Assembly: GCA_964019425.1 (NCBI GenBank) | Contig: OZ025793.1 | Span: forward strand, 1,364,001-1,428,000 | Direction: 5' to 3' | Length of the DNA: 64,000 nt | DNA from: Flectonema sp. DT1601 | Taxonomy: Eukaryota; Euglenozoa; Diplonemea; Diplonemida; Diplonemidae | In this document: positions 62,801-64,000 of the stretch, piece after piece | Layout: every line of letters starts with the position of its first letter | How positions within the stretch are numbered: position 1 is the stretch's first letter | Program-made: the position numbers and the translations under genes | Notes under the pieces: model-generated | What the model saw: the letters and a program-made list of their open reading frames with translations, nothing else | Database searches by the model: none | What the model was told of the DNA's origin: nothing

Positions 62801-64000
62801 CATATACTGGTGGTCCCTGCAGTCAAGCGGATTCATGTGCAGCCTGCTACGAAGCAAATTGCGTCTTTCAAGAAGGTGTCTGCAGAAGGAACACAGCTGA
62901 AGCGAATATCTGCACTTCGGACTGTTTTGTTAGCTTCCGTGACTCCTGTGATTCCGAAACAGTTGCCCGCTTTGGTTTAACTGTCAGATCCGCGTCGCAA
63001 ACAAAGTACGAAGATCTTCGAGAAATGTTCTTCACTCAGCCAGTTCTTGGAACTATAAATGGTTTGACTCAGCCGACTGACCACGATTTTGATTTCGTTT
63101 ATTTGGTCGACAAGGAGAGCTGTGAAGCTGCAGGATATCTCGACATCACTTTAGCCGAGGAATGCAAAGTTGCTCTTTGTGGTCTCGTTGACGTCACACT
63201 TCTCATCGATGTGCCAAACCCTCCCTCTAGTCACATCACTGCTGGAACTGCACCACTCGGCTGTTCAGTTCAGTGCAGTGATGGGAGTGGAGCATTTTGT
63301 TCCTACAAAAACAGTTGGTTTCAAAGTCCTGTTTTTAATTATGCACTTGGAAATCCGAAGCCAGACTGCAGGAACACGGCAAAGCAAAACATCCGTTGCG
63401 TTTGCAAAAGAGATTTAGGTCCTGTTTTAACACCCGACGAAAACTGTCTTCAAGGGGGAACTGCTGATTACGTTTTACAAGAATATGGACCTGGATGTGG
63501 AACGACTGCTCTAACTGACCCGTCAGGGAAAACGGTTCCGTCAGCTGAAGTGACGGATGTGATATCGATGGATGAATGTCGAAAAGCAACTTGTTCTCTA
63601 TTGGGATACAAACTCGGTGATGGGAACTCTATTGCTTGGAATTCGTACCCAGTTCTGGATGGAGATCAATATCGATCTGCTTACAGTGGAGCCGGTATCT
63701 ATATCACGGCAAGGGACACTGAAGGTGTCACAATCGACACATCAGTCGGAGATGAGCCATTTCGCGGAGGATGTTCAGCTGTGAGAGATGCTTCTGGTAA
63801 TCCCTACCAAGTGTTTTACCTTCCTCAGAATGTTTGTCCTTTTTACAATTCGTCTGTCGGTAAATTCGGAAGTTGCAACCTCGACAACGGCTGTCAATCA
63901 CATCCTGACGGTAGCTGTACAGCTCTCAGAGAAGGGTTTGGATTGTGTACTAAGAAACTCCCCTGTCTGTGTCGGAGATTAGCTCCGAAGATAAAGGACG
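50837..64000 (+). CDS. Giant secreted cysteine-rich modular protein, 3' end beyond the window
   Basis: Exon 1 is 50837-58529. A 77-bp intron (GTATGT...AAACAG, 58530-58606) leads to exon 2, open from 58607 to the window end, so there are at least about 4,360 residues. It starts with a signal peptide (MASLRTLFVGLVVLQLTS) and a Cys-rich head to about residue 200. At about 400-700 is a Pro/Glu/Asp/Ala repeat, an acidic stalk. Then come about 15 modules of some 115 residues, each an EGF-like half (DCDRSPCG...C.D.DG.LNS...C.C) and a half ending in a ShKT-like six-cysteine pattern (C.D....C.....C.DYP..CP.TC..C). Exon 2 has two more EGF-like units and other Cys-rich segments. It is probably a surface or matrix adhesin. 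The ATG at 50837 follows a strong CTCCCCTCAG (AG 50812-50813). Confidence 0.85.
52080..52940 (+). repeat. Pro/Glu/Asp/Ala-coding minisatellite
   Basis: Imperfect 24-bp units coding for PEDAPEEA or PEDPPEEA. In the second half, longer 39-bp units code for PEDAPEEAAPEEA. It lies inside the giant gene and codes for an acidic, extended spacer. Two other frames are open through it only because of the repeat. Confidence 0.92.
53694..54728 (+). repeat. Three near-identical 345-bp tandem units in the giant gene
   Basis: Units begin at about 53694, 54039 and 54384, each 345 bp (115 codons), with only a handful of differences (for example Asp to Asn, Phe to Ser, Gly to Asp). The next unit at 54729 keeps the length but is much more diverged. 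This is a recent local expansion. Confidence 0.95.

Overview
This window looks like nuclear DNA of a flagellated single-celled eukaryote. It is AT-rich, with long T and A runs between genes. The genes are compact, all three stop codons are used in the standard way, and the few introns are short GT-AG ones. Flagellate biology shows in a centriole protein (POC1), two tubulin-tyrosine-ligase-like proteins, coiled-coil proteins and Dpy30/RII-type docking motifs. Every credible host gene, about 22 over 64 kb, is on the + strand. The only antisense coding remnant I recognise belongs to a transposon. Nearly every start codon is preceded within about 1 to 90 bases by a pyrimidine tract and AG, usually with no convincing donor upstream. 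This resembles polycistronic transcription with spliced-leader trans-splicing, as in Euglenozoa (diplonemids would allow the cis introns) or the dinoflagellate/perkinsid lineage. No spliced-leader gene lies in the window, so the assignment is inference.

Layout. 0.5-7.9 kb: the ribosome-biogenesis WD40 protein WDR3/UTP12, two tandem TTL-like genes (the first fused to a lipid-kinase-like membrane segment), and a small EF-hand protein. 7.9-10 kb: a gene-free stretch with six small hairpins, five of them sharing a core. 10-11.7 kb: a ubiquitin-like/LRR protein. 11.7-17.6 kb: low-complexity DNA with a decayed piggyBac element. 17.6-25.3 kb: two coiled-coil proteins, a LisH/WD40-like protein and a DAG/sphingosine-kinase-like lipid kinase. 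25.3-33.5 kb: mostly non-coding, with a DGAT2-type acyltransferase and a possible 50-residue protein. 33.5-45.3 kb: a second ubiquitin-like/LRR protein, a Dpy30-CDGSH-cytochrome b5 reductase fusion, an ArsC-type reductase, POC1, and a large cupin plus PhyH-type oxygenase-like protein. 45.7-50.8 kb: a small ORF, an NDK-like protein and three unrecognised genes. From 50.8 kb past the window end: a giant secreted cysteine-rich modular protein of at least about 4,360 residues.

The points I find most unusual are these. The TTL fusion gene is a mosaic carrying two blocks nearly identical to other genes (230 bp shared with the lipid kinase, 903 bp shared with its neighbour), which suggests ectopic gene conversion. 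The Dpy30-CDGSH-reductase protein joins a docking module, two iron-sulfur motifs and a flavin reductase. The giant EGF-like/ShKT-like protein is still expanding by 345-bp units. Five hairpins with covarying stems lie upstream of the first ubiquitin-like/LRR gene. Several introns may be only 30-41 bp long.
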